A stretch of 64,000 nt of DNA from Verticillium longisporum (taxonomy: Eukaryota > Ascomycota > Sordariomycetes > Glomerellales > Plectosphaerellaceae): positions 3,038,001 to 3,102,000 of the forward strand of contig JAETXT010000006.1 in the NCBI GenBank assembly GCA_019188255.1, in the 5' to 3' direction. The notes under the pieces were generated by a model. That model saw nothing but the letters and a program-made list of their open reading frames with translations. It was not told where the DNA came from and did no database searches. The translations under genes were made by a program, and so were the position numbers. Each line of letters starts with the position of its first letter. Position 1 is the stretch's first letter. Below, piece by piece: positions 1 through 10,933 of this stretch.

Positions 1-3000
1 CGGAGGGGGTTGTTAAAGTTGAACGCAGCGCGCACGGTCTGCGCGCCGAGCCCGCCGCGGTGCGGTATCATGGCCCAGCGAATCCGGTGGCGGCCCATGT
101 CGGCGTTGCCGTCGGGGGCCTTGGGTGATCTTAACAGGGAGAGACACATGACGTTGCCGACCGTGGAGAAGCCGTATTTGCTGTCGTTGGGAATGGGAAT
201 GCCGTACTTGTGTTCCGAAAGGTCGGCAAACTTGTGGCAGCAGACTTCGAACTTGGCCATGTCTCATCTGTTCCGGTTAGCTAAATGCACGAAAGCATGG
301 TTCTCAAGGACGTTGAGGATCCGGAATTGTACGTACGAGGTGTTGTAATGCGTCGGCCGCTTGATGACACCGTATTGCGTCTCGTACGAGGCCTCGGTGT
401 TGCTGACCTTGACCGGGAACTCGACCTTCAGGAACTTCATCGTCTCGTCCCAATCAACGTCTGCCGTGCACTCGATGAGAGATGGTTGTTCGTCGAGGAC
501 AGATGTGAGGGAGATAATCGTCCTGATGGAGCTGTTCTCGCTGATGCGCGTCTCCGTCACGACGCTCGCGCGATGCCCCTTATCCTCGTGGATCGTGGTA
601 TTCGAGTTGCTCAGCTCTTTACGCGTGTCCAAGTGATACACCTCGGCGGCCCACGCTTGCCAGTAGATCGGCTTGTCGTCGAAGACAGCATACTGATTCG
701 CCTTACCGGCCAACGTCTCTCGCCTAGCTCGGCGATCGTAGATGGAAGTGATGGTTCCGTTCTCGACCGTGACGGTCAAATGAGCGTTCTGTAGTTGGAA
801 AAGGCCAGGTGTGATCTCTTCAACGGTGACAGCCTTGGCGTCGTCAGAGGAGGTCTAGAAAGACTCGACAGCAAGCGCATGCCCCTCCCTTGAAGCTTGA
901 ACGACATTCGTCTCCGAAACGTCGATAAGCTCTTTACGCCGCCATGGCAGCGGGTGAAGGGCTACAGCGTACTCGAGACTTCGGAGATCGAAGGCAGCAT
1001 TCGTGCGACGCCGAGAACGGCGCATATTTGTTGCAAAAGCACCACGCCTGTCTCCTTGACATTGCATAAACCTATCACCAGCTCAGCACATCTTTTTTCA
1101 CTTTACGAGTAAGAAAATACCGCCTGCTTTCTCTCACCTTTTCCGAGTCATCGTAACACATCTCAAAGGCAGTGCCAGGAAGGCAGTCGTGAAACTGACA
1201 GAGCAGGACGCCTTGCCACATCTCGTCGAGCTCCTCCTTCCGGTATATTTAACCCCTTGTCTTGGATCGAAGCAATCGTCGCGAGCAGCTCAATGTCGTG
1301 CAGGAGAATCTCGGAGCTGCGGTTGTGCAGCTTGGTTCGCGCCTGCGTGGTGTACACGCCACGGTGCAGCTCAAAGTAGAGCTCGCCATACCACGTCACG
1401 AGGCTCGGGGCCTTCGGTCGAAGAACTGATCAACCGTCGCACCGGCGTGAAAGCGGGGGATGACGCCCATCGTGTCAGCCATACCTCGGAGTTGCCTCAT
1501 CCTCTCCAAGTGCTGCCACGTCGGGCCACCACCGCCGTCACCTTTGCCGAACTGTAAACAGATTGGTTAGCAACCAAAGATCATCAAAGGATCCATAGGC
1601 AAGAGTCCTTACAGCCATAAGAGCCGTGTTGTCCTGATCCAGGGACTTGTGATTGGAATGCTCTTCGTAATATCGATATAGTTGACCTCGGCGGTGTACG
1701 TCTTGCACGGGGCATGTGACAAATCACCTGGCTGCCATCCAGCCGACAAATCTGAGGAATCTGGCACGAGAAACCAAACGTGTCCGGCAGCCAAGACGTC
1801 GAGCGGAAGCCAAACTCGGCCTCGAAAAGCGCTGGCCGTAGAGAAACTGGCGCACGAGCAACTTGCCGCAGGGCAGGTTGGTGTCATGCTCAACCCAGGA
1901 CCCGCCAATGGGGTGAAACTGTCCAGACTTGACCTTGGCCTTGACGCGCTCCCAGCCGTAGGGGTAAATCTCCTTGAGCCATTTGAACTACTGTAGGTCG
2001 GTTACTGTATGCTTCCCGGAATTTCGAGGCAGACTCGGCGCCACGGACCTGCTGCGCCTGCGAGCACGCAAAGTTGAGCTCGGGATAGCGGTCCATTGGG
2101 TCACACTGGTTCGACCATGATCAGGCGACCTTGCGTTTCGTCTCGGCCCACGGCCAGAGCCAGCACGTGTCAATGATCCTGCCCGCCACGTTAAGCGCCT
2201 CGTGCTGCTCACACGTATCCTCAGCCAGCTCCATGGCGGCGTCGCTGATAATGGTGAAATCCATGTGCAGCATCCTCGCCGGCAGGTTCACGACGACGAC
2301 TTCGGCCATGGGGAGCTTGAAGTACTTATCCTGGTCCGGCGGCTAGATGGAGTCGCCGCCGGCATTGTTCTCGAAGATGGGCCTGCCGGGCCCCTTGCCG
2401 AACATGCCGTTGCAGGCCATCTCGAGGTAAACGACGTGCTCTCTGCCGTCCTTGAAGGACGCGGGGACGACCCACTCGACGCGCTGGCCACGGCCGGTGA
2501 GACCCTAAAGCGGCTCGCCGTCGGCAGTCCACACGGTCGCCTCATTATTGCAGTCCCAGTGAAGCTCGACGTGGACGCCATCGTCACAGAGGGCCTCGGG
2601 CAGCTTGAGCTGGCAGCGGAACCAGTGCGTCGTTCACGGGGGGCCAAAGGCTTCGCCGGCCTGCGTGTCGTGGAACGTGTTGGCGTCAGCCGTCGCCTCG
2701 AGAAATATAGGGCGCGGTGGTGCCGGGTGCGTCCCAGACGGAGGGTTTGACGTGTGGCGCGCTGGAGTAGGCGCCATGATTCAACGACCTGTGTGGTGTG
2801 TCGCGTCAGTAGAGCGCGCCACGCATGACAGGAGAGTTCCAGGCCATCTCGTATGCCAACAGGTTGACTTTCTCCCGTTGTCCCAGTGTGAAGAAATTGA
2901 CCAGTTGCTTCTTGTACAGGGAGGTCATTCTTTTCCTAACAGGCGCCGGGGCTCTGAGAGGGTACGGCTGGCCGTGGTGGCGGGGGCCGGCGGCGGCGCG

Positions 3001-3035
3001 CCGTGGTCGTGGCCGTCAGTTCCGTGAGAGCACAT
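1..3035 (-). pseudogene. Decayed vacuolar-type alpha-mannosidase (GH38, Ams1-like), 3' end beyond the window
   Basis: Translated in pieces on the minus strand, this region follows a class II (GH38) alpha-mannosidase almost end to end: MTSLYKKQLVNFFT near 2930, HWDCNNEATVWTADGEPL near 2530, CWLWPWAETKRK near 2140, [14 protein letters not shown] near 1890, WYGELYFELHRG near 1390, a long intact stretch at 264-779, and [24 protein letters not shown] near 130. The intact enzyme trims alpha-mannosides in the vacuole. The reading frame is broken many times. Stops interrupt the aligned protein at 855-857, 1988-1990, 2343-2345 and 2505-2507 (TAG where Gln fits) and at 2121-2123 (TGA where Arg fits). 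Other parts change frame. The segment that should carry the zinc-binding GHxHxD motif is missing: the protein jumps from RIID straight to TCWLWPW. An ancestral intron (about 1555-1611, GT...CTAAC...AG) is still recognisable. The start at 3035 is approximate. It is a pseudogene unless the assembly here is very poor. Confidence 0.85.
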
Positions 3036-4832
3036 GATGAGCGTGACAAGGGCCCGAAAGCTTGGCGACGTCTCGTCAACGGAAGACCTTGGTGCGAGGC
3101 GAGAGGGAGAGAACAGAGCCATAGCGAAGCTCTTATCCCGCGAACAGCACCAAGACGTCACAAGGATCCTCATGTCACCACCCGTTCACCCACCTCTTGC
3201 GCCCAGAGGCCGCGTACGGCCATGGTCGTACATCGCCCGAACTCCATGTTACGTTGCCCACGAGGCACAGCGACAAAGAGGCGATCCTGATGAGCGTGAT
3301 GCTTCAAGAGTGTGGCTCGGGATTTATGACCCAAAACGACGATGCTTCGCAGTTCGGCTGCCGTCGCCAGACATGGCCAGGGTGGAGGAGAGCGGGGAGA
3401 GGACGGGAGGGGGTTGGTGAGGCGTGTACATGTATCAAGGACATGCTTGGCCTCTGCATTCGAGTCAGCTGTTTTGGGTGTGTGTGTGGTCTGTCTGCCT
3501 GCCCTGCTCTGAGGTGGGTGGTTTGACCACCAAACATGAGCCCCAAAATGGACACGAGCAGTTTCTCCGCCCTCGAAACTCCGCTTGCCCAGGCAAGAGC
3601 CATCCTATTTGATCGTGCAGGCGCAGCCCAGCACGCTTGCCAAGCGTAAACACGGCTCTTGCCCGGGCTCTTGGCAGCAGGATGGCAGCGTAGCGGACCC
3701 TTCCCCCTGGGATTCGCTGGTTTCTCCTTGTGCGGTGAGGCCTGTGGGGGGAAAGACGAGAGGAGGAAGGGGATGGGGTAGGGGCGACTGAGGGGGGATT
3801 GAGGAGTCTAAGTGGGGGGCTGGTGGGGTTGGGCTACGCGACACTGCACCGCAAAATGAAGGGGGAGGGTCCTCCTTTCTCCACGGAGTAAGCTCAAGCA
3901 TCGACTCGTCGTTGTCTACTCTATCTGAATTCCCGGACCGCTGGTATCGGGCTAGACAATGATTTCATGTCCACACTGGTCTTCAGACGCCCGATCCACG
4001 GATATCGCAACCAAGTCCGGAGCGTCGACAATCCAGTGCCCCCTTTCGTCTCCCCGTCGCCCACCTCGAGCCTCATGGCCAAACCCCGCAGGACCTCTCT
4101 CACGAAAAGAGAAGAGAGGGGGGGATCTCGGTGGGGGAAGGGGGGAGGGGAGAGGGTCTCGGGCCAAGCCCCGGATATCGTTGAGGTCCCTTGCTCGCTT
4201 CGGGAAATGGGGGCGGGTGCATGCATCGGTAGGCGGACCTTGGCAGGGAAGAAGTGGTGTGGTGGTGCATGCACAGTGAGTCAACACATGTCGTCTTGGC
4301 TCGGCACTCGGAGTCAGGCGGCACGTGCAATGTGAGACCACCCCAGTTCACGCCCAGCCTACCTTGGTCGGTAGTCTTCCCACCCCCTTTCAGCAAATGA
4401 GATCATGCATGCCGTCCACGTCCATCGTGGGCTGCTGCTACAGCACAGCACTAAATCTTTGACCATGGCTCCAATGCCCTGGGAGCTGTTAGATCCGTAG
4501 GATTGGGACGTACGACGGGGACGTACGACGTGCTAGGACACTAGGTCGTAGGTCATGCAGTGAAGATCATGGGGTGAGGAAGTGAGACCACAAGACAGTT
4601 TGAAAATGCTGGTTCCTACATGGGACTGGAGCGGTTGTCGCACGGGGTCATGGACAAAATATTCACAATCAAGGGACGCCGTGTCATTTCATTGCAAAGG
4701 TGTGGGTTCATTAAAATTCTCATTAGAAGGCATCAGATCAAGTCTCCCTATGGAAGACTCATCCTCCTCCAGGGTGTCATAATCAAGAAGCAGGCAGGAG
4801 ACATGGATACAAGGCGCTCGTTGGCATCGCAT
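3036..4832. other. Intergenic, no gene seen
   Basis: Only short overlapping open frames with no recognisable protein. There are purine- and pyrimidine-rich stretches around 3760-3880 and 4080-4160, and a short direct repeat of GGGACGTACGACG near 4505-4530. It separates the mannosidase pseudogene start from the 3' end of the transporter gene. Confidence 0.5.
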
Positions 4833-6695
4833 CTAGCGAACCTCGCGGCCTCCAGCCGACTCGACCTGCTCGACGTACTCGAGCTTCTCCTTGCTTTCGG
4901 GCTGCGTGAACTCGAACACTGTGGGTAGAAAAGTCAGCAACCTGTATCGCTGATACGTGTCGCAAAAAAAGAAGAAGAAGAAGAAGAAATGTAAACTCAC
5001 AATCGACAGGCGTCGTGGCAAACTTGCGGGCATTGACCTTCTTCTGGAAGAGGTAGTCGATATCGGCGAAGCTCCTGTTCCTGGTCTCGGGCAGGAAGAA
5101 GAAGATCCAGAAGACCCAGACGAAGCAGAGGCAAAAGTACACCATGCCCGTCTTGGCGCCGAGGTTCCAGGCGTCGGGCGTCGAGTTGAGCATGCGAGGG
5201 TTGACCTGCTGCACGACGATGGCGCTGGCGACGTAGACGGCACGGCCGAGCACGATGGTCTGGGCGCGGAGACGGCTCGACGAGGTCTCGCCCACGACGA
5301 CATAGGTGGTGGGGCCGAGGGAGACCTTGAAGATGCACTGCACGACAATGAGGAAGGCGGCGACGGGGATGGCGCTGTTCTTCCTGCTCGTGGCGAAGCC
5401 CATGATGCCAATGATGAGCATGCAGGCGCCGATGCCGCCGGATCCGAAGAGGTAGAAGGCGCGGCGGTTCACCTTGCCCATGAGCACAATGGCGATACCG
5501 GTGGCGAGAATGTTGACCGACTGGATGGCCATGTTGTAGTTGAAGGCCATGGTGGAGCTCATGCCAATGGAGCGCAGCATGATGGCGGCGTAGGCGGTGA
5601 TGGACTGGCCGTTGAGCATCTGGATGAGCCAGGCCATGCAGATGATGCCGGTGCGACGAAGGTTGGTGCCGGAGAAACAGTCCTTGTAGCTGGCCTCGGC
5701 CGACTCGATCTTCTCCATCTCGTTGGTGTGCTTCATGAGGGCGAGGGTCTCGGCCATCGACTGCTCCGTGTAGTGACCGTTGCGGGCCAGGCGACGCAGG
5801 CTCTTCTCGGCATCCTCGACGCGGTTGCGGCGGATGAGGTACCAGGGGCTCTCGGGGGCGAGGAAGCCGACGAGCAGCAGAGGGGGCACCCAGACCCACT
5901 GGAGGCCGTAGGGGACGCGCCAGCCGGCGTCGCCCTTGAGGTTCAGGGAGCCGCGGAGGACGCCGGTGGCGAGGAAGCTGCCGGCACCCCAGCACATGGA
6001 GACCCAGGCCGTCAGGTAGCCGCGCATGGCGGCAGGGCAGATCTCGGCGGCGTAGGCGGTGGCCAGGGTCTGGAAGATGCCCCAGGGGATACCGCAGATG
6101 ACGTTGCCGGCGACGAGCATGCCGACGCTGTTGGAGAAGAAGAGGATGAAGATGGTGGCACCCATGGTGGCCATGGCGCCCTGGAGGGAGAGAGCAAGAC
6201 GAGTTAGACGATGCGTCTCAGCGCAGTCGGGGCGGGAGACGGGGCGGGAGACGGGGCGGGAGACGGGGTCAGACGTACCATGTAGACCTTGCGGGAACCG
6301 AAGCGCGACTGGAGGTACCCGTTGATCAGGAGACCGATGATGGAACCGCAGTTGTTGCCGGCACCGATGGCGCCCTGCCACTTGGCCGAGATGTGCAGCT
6401 TGCCGGTGGCGTCAGGCCATCCAAACTTCCTGAGGTAGGCGTCGTGGGCGAAGAAGTTGTTGATGAGACCGACGTCCATGCCCTCCATGACGAGGGCGAG
6501 ACTGAGAAGCATGCTGTAGACGGCAGCAGGCCAGTAGCGGCTGAAGAGTTCCTTGCGCGAGAGCGAAGCCTCGGCGTCACTGGCGGCGACGGCAGCCTCG
6601 ATGAGCTCGACCTGAGGCGTATAGACGCCATGCTCCGTGTAGACGGGGGTCGGCTTGGGGCCGGCCTCGAGCTTGCTCTCGCTCTGGGTGGCCAT
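4833..6695 (-). CDS. MFS sugar transporter, alpha-glucoside/maltose permease-like
   Basis: Three exons, 6695-6279, 6180-5001 and 4918-4833, add up to 1683 nt (560 aa) with consistent phases. The introns are 98 and 82 nt with GTACGT and GTGAGT donors. The start ATG at 6695 is preferred over an upstream in-frame ATG at 6752 because it begins the usual N-terminal cytoplasmic tail. The protein has about 12 hydrophobic segments and family signatures: GSRKVYMV after TM2-3, PESPWYLIRR in the central loop, and PETRNRSFADIDYLF plus VNARKF at the end of TM12, typical of fungal alpha-glucoside permeases. Such proteins are plasma-membrane proton symporters importing disaccharides. The exact sugar cannot be read from sequence. 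Intron 1 contains a GC-rich 12-mer tandem repeat. The third exon encodes only the last 28 residues. Confidence 0.9.
6229..6268. repeat. 12-bp tandem repeat in transporter intron 1
   Basis: The unit GGGGCGGGAGAC occurs 3.3 times in a row with no mismatch, wholly inside the first intron of the sugar transporter gene and ending about 10 nt from its 5' splice site. The runs of G could form a G-quadruplex on the plus strand; that is inference only. Confidence 0.85.
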
Positions 6696-8208
6696 GGTTT
6701 GATGGTGTTGGGAGGGGGGGGCAGGCACAACTAAGAGGGGTTTGTCTGGCAAACACGGCCTCGTGATACTGTCTGGCAGAAGGGAGGCAAGGAGGAAGAA
6801 AGAGAGGCCAGAGAGGAAGGAAGAGAGGCCAGAGAAGGGGGGAGGAGTGGCGACAGGTGTTGATGCCAGTGAAGAGAGGAGAAGGGAAGGAAGGGGAACC
6901 GAGTCTGAGATGGGGAGGGAAAGCGCAGAAGATATGCTTCTCGTGGGTTGACTGATGGGCCGGGGGTAGTGCCTGCCTTTGGCGTTGCCGCTTCGACCTC
7001 GCGTCGACGGTGCTCAGGTCGAAAGTACGAGTACCATGTATACATTGGGGTCACTCACTGCCCTGGTTCTGCTGTGCACTTGGCGCTGGGGAAGGGGCCT
7101 GGGCACGACCTGGGGGAATGACCCGGGGGAGAAATGGGGTTGGGAGGGATGGCCCGGGGTGACCGGGGTTCGGTCCGGGGCAGACCCAGTCGTGGGTGGC
7201 CGAGGTCGTATGGCATGGTTTTTTCTTCTCGTCTCCTGTTGTACGTACAGACATGGCCTGAAGGGGGTACCTAGCAGACTAGCAGACGAGCAGACGACAT
7301 GGTAGCAGACTAGCGAACCCAGACCTTAGGGTTAATGCCTTGCTTCCGGCCTGTCGAATTGCCGGCCGTGGCCCAATCAGTCGCGGGCTTCGGGTGGAGG
7401 TCGGCCGATCCAGACCCGAGTAGACCTTAGGCCGTGGAGTCCAGCATAGAGTTCCCCATGGGGTCCCACGAATCAGCAGAGGAAGCATGCCCAGCGTCGG
7501 TCCACTTTCGTCAGGGGGCTTTGGGGGCGTCTGAGCTGCAGAAATGGCCATGTGACGGAGCTCGCTGCACTGATGCGGGCTGGTGTGCGTGCCGAGCGCG
7601 CGGTGGTGTGCTGTGGTGGGCTGGTGTGCTGGTGGGCTGGGGCGCTGTTGCGCTGTTGCGCTGGTGCACGTGGCGCTCTGCAGGGTCGGTCGTCGCTACA
7701 AGCATCGCCGAGCCTGGGTGGGGGCCTGTTGAGCCAATCAACATGACCAGGTTCTCTCCTACTGCCGGCGTCTCGCGTCTCGATCCAAACGCAATCCCAT
7801 TGTCTCTCTCTCTCTCTCTCTATCTACCCTGAACACAACCAAACAAAAAAGCAAGACTCCACACATCCTTGACCCCCAACGCTGAAGTAAGACAACCCCC
7901 CTTTCCCCTTGACCCGGACATTTTGACCACATTCGGACAGCCCAGCCCAGGAGCCGCTGAAGCGATACGATACAGTCCAGGGCTACTACTGCCCAGCAGC
8001 GAAAACCCTCTTCAGGACGCCTTCCAGCCAGCCGGAAACCCTTGTCCACATACCATGTACCGCCCACAGCAGCCCGAGCTAAGGAACTCCCCCGGAGATT
8101 GATCGCGGTACAAAGATGCAACGACGACTGGGGATCGCCTCGGCCTGACATGCGGCGCACGTGGTGGTCATGCTCCCTGCTGCTGCTGGACCTTGGCCCT
8201 CCCTCCCT
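6696..8208. other. Intergenic: transporter promoter side and NLP 3' side
   Basis: No gene recognised. The part next to 6696 is the 5' flank of the minus-strand transporter gene and is rich in GGAGAGA-type purine tracts (CT-rich on the gene strand), common in fungal leaders. Open frames in 7400-8100 show no family signature. A CT dinucleotide run lies at about 7800-7822. Confidence 0.45.
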
Positions 8209-8364
8209 CTCGCCCTCGCCCTCGCCCTCGCCCTCGCCCTCGCCCTCGCCCTCGCCCTCGCCCTCGCCCTCGCCCTCGCCCTCGCCCTCGCCCTCGCCCT
8301 CGCCCTCGCCCTCGCCCTCGCCCTCGCCCTCGCCCTCGCCCTCGCCCTCGCCCTCGCCCTCGCC
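8209..8364. repeat. Hexanucleotide microsatellite (CTCGCC)26
   Basis: Twenty-six uninterrupted copies of CTCGCC (GGCGAG on the other strand), 156 bp. It begins only 13 nt past the stop codon of the NLP gene, so it should lie in that gene's 3' untranslated region. Because the unit is six bases long it keeps every frame open, which produces long artificial Ala-Leu, Pro-Ser and Gly-Glu open frames on both strands. None of these is called as a gene. Confidence 0.95.
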
Positions 8365-8376
8365 CCTCGGGTCCAT

Positions 8377-9230
8377 CTAGAGCGCCGCCTTGGCGAGGTT
8401 GCTGTCAAAGTTGGCGTCCTTGAAAGGCACATTGGCGCTGCCAAAGTCGGTCGTCTCGAGCGCGTCGCGCGCCGCCTGGGGCATGACGTCCCAGTCGGAG
8501 ATGGGGTACGCCTTGCCCGTCGACACCGTGTACTGCAACTCGGGGTTGGACGGGTACGTGGTAAAGTACTCGACCTTGCCGCTGTCGCCCTCGCGGTCCG
8601 GCGTCGCCGTCTTCTTGTACTCGCCGTGCCCCGACGCGGCCCCGCCGAGGAGGCCCGGCGCCGCGTTGGCCGCCGGGTCGTCGACGAAGATGACAACGTT
8701 CTCCCAGTCGTGCCGGTGCCCGCCTGCCACGTTGCCCGCGATCGGCTGGTCCTTGGGCATGTAGAACGAGTACATGATGGCCAGCTGCCCGTTGACCACC
8801 TTGGCCCGGGCGTACGTCTGGCCCTTGGACTGGTCCCTGCACCCCGCAGAAATGTTGCCACTGTCCTGCAGACCGCCGCTGTTTTGGGTTCCCGCAGAGT
8901 CAGTCTACGTTGGCCCGAGGCTGCGTGGGGGGAGGGGGGAGGGGGGGGCGTGAGATACAGAGAAAGACCCGGTCCGGGTTCACCGGGTCAGTCGTCTGCG
9001 GACCAATCATACCTGGTATCGCCGGCATCGTTGACGGCCGTGTAGGGTTGGCAGCCATTGGCAATGTGGAGAAGAGGGTTGAACTTGGCAATGGCGTCTC
9101 CAATGGCTCCGGTCTGGACTCGCTGCGTCACGGGGTTCAGAGAGTCGTGAGGCACGACAGCCCGGAGGCTGACAGGCCCAGCCGCCACGAGCGCGATGGA
9201 AGCGAGGGTGGAGAAGATCTTGGAAACCAT
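8377..9230 (-). CDS. Secreted NLP (NPP1-domain, necrosis- and ethylene-inducing-like) protein
   Basis: Two exons, 9230-9013 and 8878-8377, joined across a 134-nt intron, give 720 nt (239 aa) with consistent phase. The first 17-20 residues form a signal peptide (MVSKIFSTLASIALVAAG). The NPP1 domain follows: a Cys pair, then AIMYSFYMPKDQP, and the family hallmark GHRHDWE near the middle of the protein. In this family the acidic and His residues of that motif bind the divalent metal and contact plant sphingolipids. Many members damage dicot plant membranes, others are non-cytolytic, and which applies here cannot be told from sequence. The hallmark is complete and the frame is intact. A TATA element lies about 205 bp upstream and a hexamer array starts just after the stop. 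Confidence 0.93.
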
Positions 9231-9434
9231 GGTGGAGATTGCTGATTGTTGATTCTTGTGAGTAATGGGGGGTAAGGCAAAAAAAAGGGTGAAAAAAGGT
9301 GCTGAGAGCTTGGAGAGAAATCTCGTGGCAAGGTGAAGCAGAAAGAAGAGAAGCTGTGAATGGAGGAGTGGTTGCTGTGATGTGTGTGCTGGATGAAGAA
9401 AGCAAACATCAAAAGCGACGAGGAAGACTCTCTC

Positions 9435-9441
9435 ATTTATA
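9435..9441 (-). promoter_or_regulatory. TATA box of the NLP gene
   Basis: TATAAAT on the minus strand, about 205 bp before the NLP start codon, within CTCTATAAATGAG. If used, transcription would begin near 9405 and leave a leader of about 175 nt, containing T-rich tracts on the coding strand. Position and sequence are seen; use is inferred. Confidence 0.5.
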
Positions 9442-10933
9442 GAGGAGTCTCTCGACACCTTACCTACCTCTCCCCACAACCATGGTTGCAAGGTAAGGTA
9501 AGGTAATTCCGTGGGGGAGGATATTCGGATCGCCGGTCAGGTGCACATGACGGCCTCTGAGCTTCCCGAAGGACACACAACTGCCGGGTCGCCATTGCCA
9601 AGTTCCCACGGGTCGCATCGTGAAGCCTCGCCATGTCAACGTCCACGGGGAATCCGAGTGGCCCGACAGAGTCGAACCTTGGGCATTACAACGGTCTTGA
9701 CTCGGTTATCGCACGATCTGCATGAAGCAGAGATCACCAAGCCTTATGCGAACTTTCCTCATTGAGCCTCTTCTCTTGGCAGGGGCCTATCAAATGCCAG
9801 AGATGCCAAGATGGGAGATAGATTTGACTTTACGAAAGCGTTTCATCGTCCAGATTTGGCCGCGCTTTGTCTCTCTCAACAGGCGCCTGTATACACAGAA
9901 GTCGTTCGCGTTGCAGTGTTTGCGGGCTCAGCCGCGCGCGCACGGCCGTCTGTCTGTCTGGTGGTCGACCTCGGCAGGGCTCTCTGTGAAACCACATCAC
10001 CCTGACCCTCATAAGGCAGATTGCCTGCCGGCGTTGCCGTATGTCCTGCTAGGTGACCAAAAAGGGGGCTGCACAGCACGTCTAGTCAGTGGCCTTGCTC
10101 TTAATTCAGATCTTATCATGATGTGCGGCTTTGCGAACACCCATTCTTAGAAGGACCCAGGTCTTCGGGAATTTCTTGGAACACTAGACGCATTACGCAT
10201 AACAGCCACCCGTCTCCTACATAGTACTGAGTAATAGCAATCGTCCGCTATACTTCACCACTTTCGGCTTCGCCATGCGAGAGCGCTTCTTCCATCAACG
10301 ACTGCCGGAGCCGATCACTGATTGCACCCACCAATGAGGTTGAGTGCTCGATCCGCAACTCCGAGTCGGCCGAAGCCAAGAGGACCTGGAACCTCGGGTC
10401 TGGAGTTTGACAACTCTTGGACCGCTGAGCCCTCAAGGCAAATAAAGGGACCTATCATGACTCAAACAACATGGAGACCATCATGTGAGTATTCGAGCTT
10501 CATTTTTAGCACAGAGATGAAGCCTAAAAGCCCTGCCAAAGAGTCCCCACGCTATTAGAATAACATTTTCATACAAACATGATACCTGACGTCAGAACAC
10601 CCTAATGTTGCACTCTGTGCGGCGACAACGTGTGGCTGTGTTCATGGAAGAGTCATATATTCAATGTGAGCTAAGGTGTCGAGGCCAACGTTTGCTCCAG
10701 AGCTGAACCTTCAAGCACGACGACTGGTTTGTTTCAAATTAGCAGCGATTGTATCAGCAAAAAGTGCCCGCGTCACGTTACACCATTACTAGGAATAGTT
10801 CTAAATCGAGTAAACAACATGGGTATCCCTCGAATCGGGCATGACGCGAATATGTTCTTGGCACATCTGACAAATACAGCACGAGCAATTTCCGAAGCGT
10901 CTTGATTCGTGAAACTACCTCGATAGCACATCA
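9442..10933. other. Intergenic, no gene seen
   Basis: Between the NLP promoter and the 3' end of the ferric reductase gene. Only short, non-conserved open frames. Base composition is less GC-rich from about 10550 to 10900. A GGTAA run (AAGGTAAGGTAAGGTAA) lies at about 9490-9506. Confidence 0.45.

Noticed and set aside
4957..6207. 416-codon plus-strand frame
   Set aside because: Antisense shadow of the sugar transporter; composition (Asp/Glu/Gly/His-rich) is that of a complementary GC-rich frame, with no family signature.
8209..8364. Hexamer array considered as a CRISPR-like array
   Set aside because: No spacers: the unit is a six-base microsatellite in a eukaryotic genome.
8161..9045. 294-codon plus-strand frame with a long Ala-Leu run
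   Set aside because: It is antisense to the NLP gene and kept open only by the hexamer array.
4833..9230. Transporter plus NLP considered as a co-regulated effector cluster
   Set aside because: Only two genes, 1.7 kb apart, with no shared promoter motif or further cluster genes such as a regulator or synthase.
9655..9760. TTCGA-containing stretches checked as tRNA T-arms (also 35205, 61805)
   Set aside because: No complementary T-stem, acceptor stem or anticodon arm could be formed.
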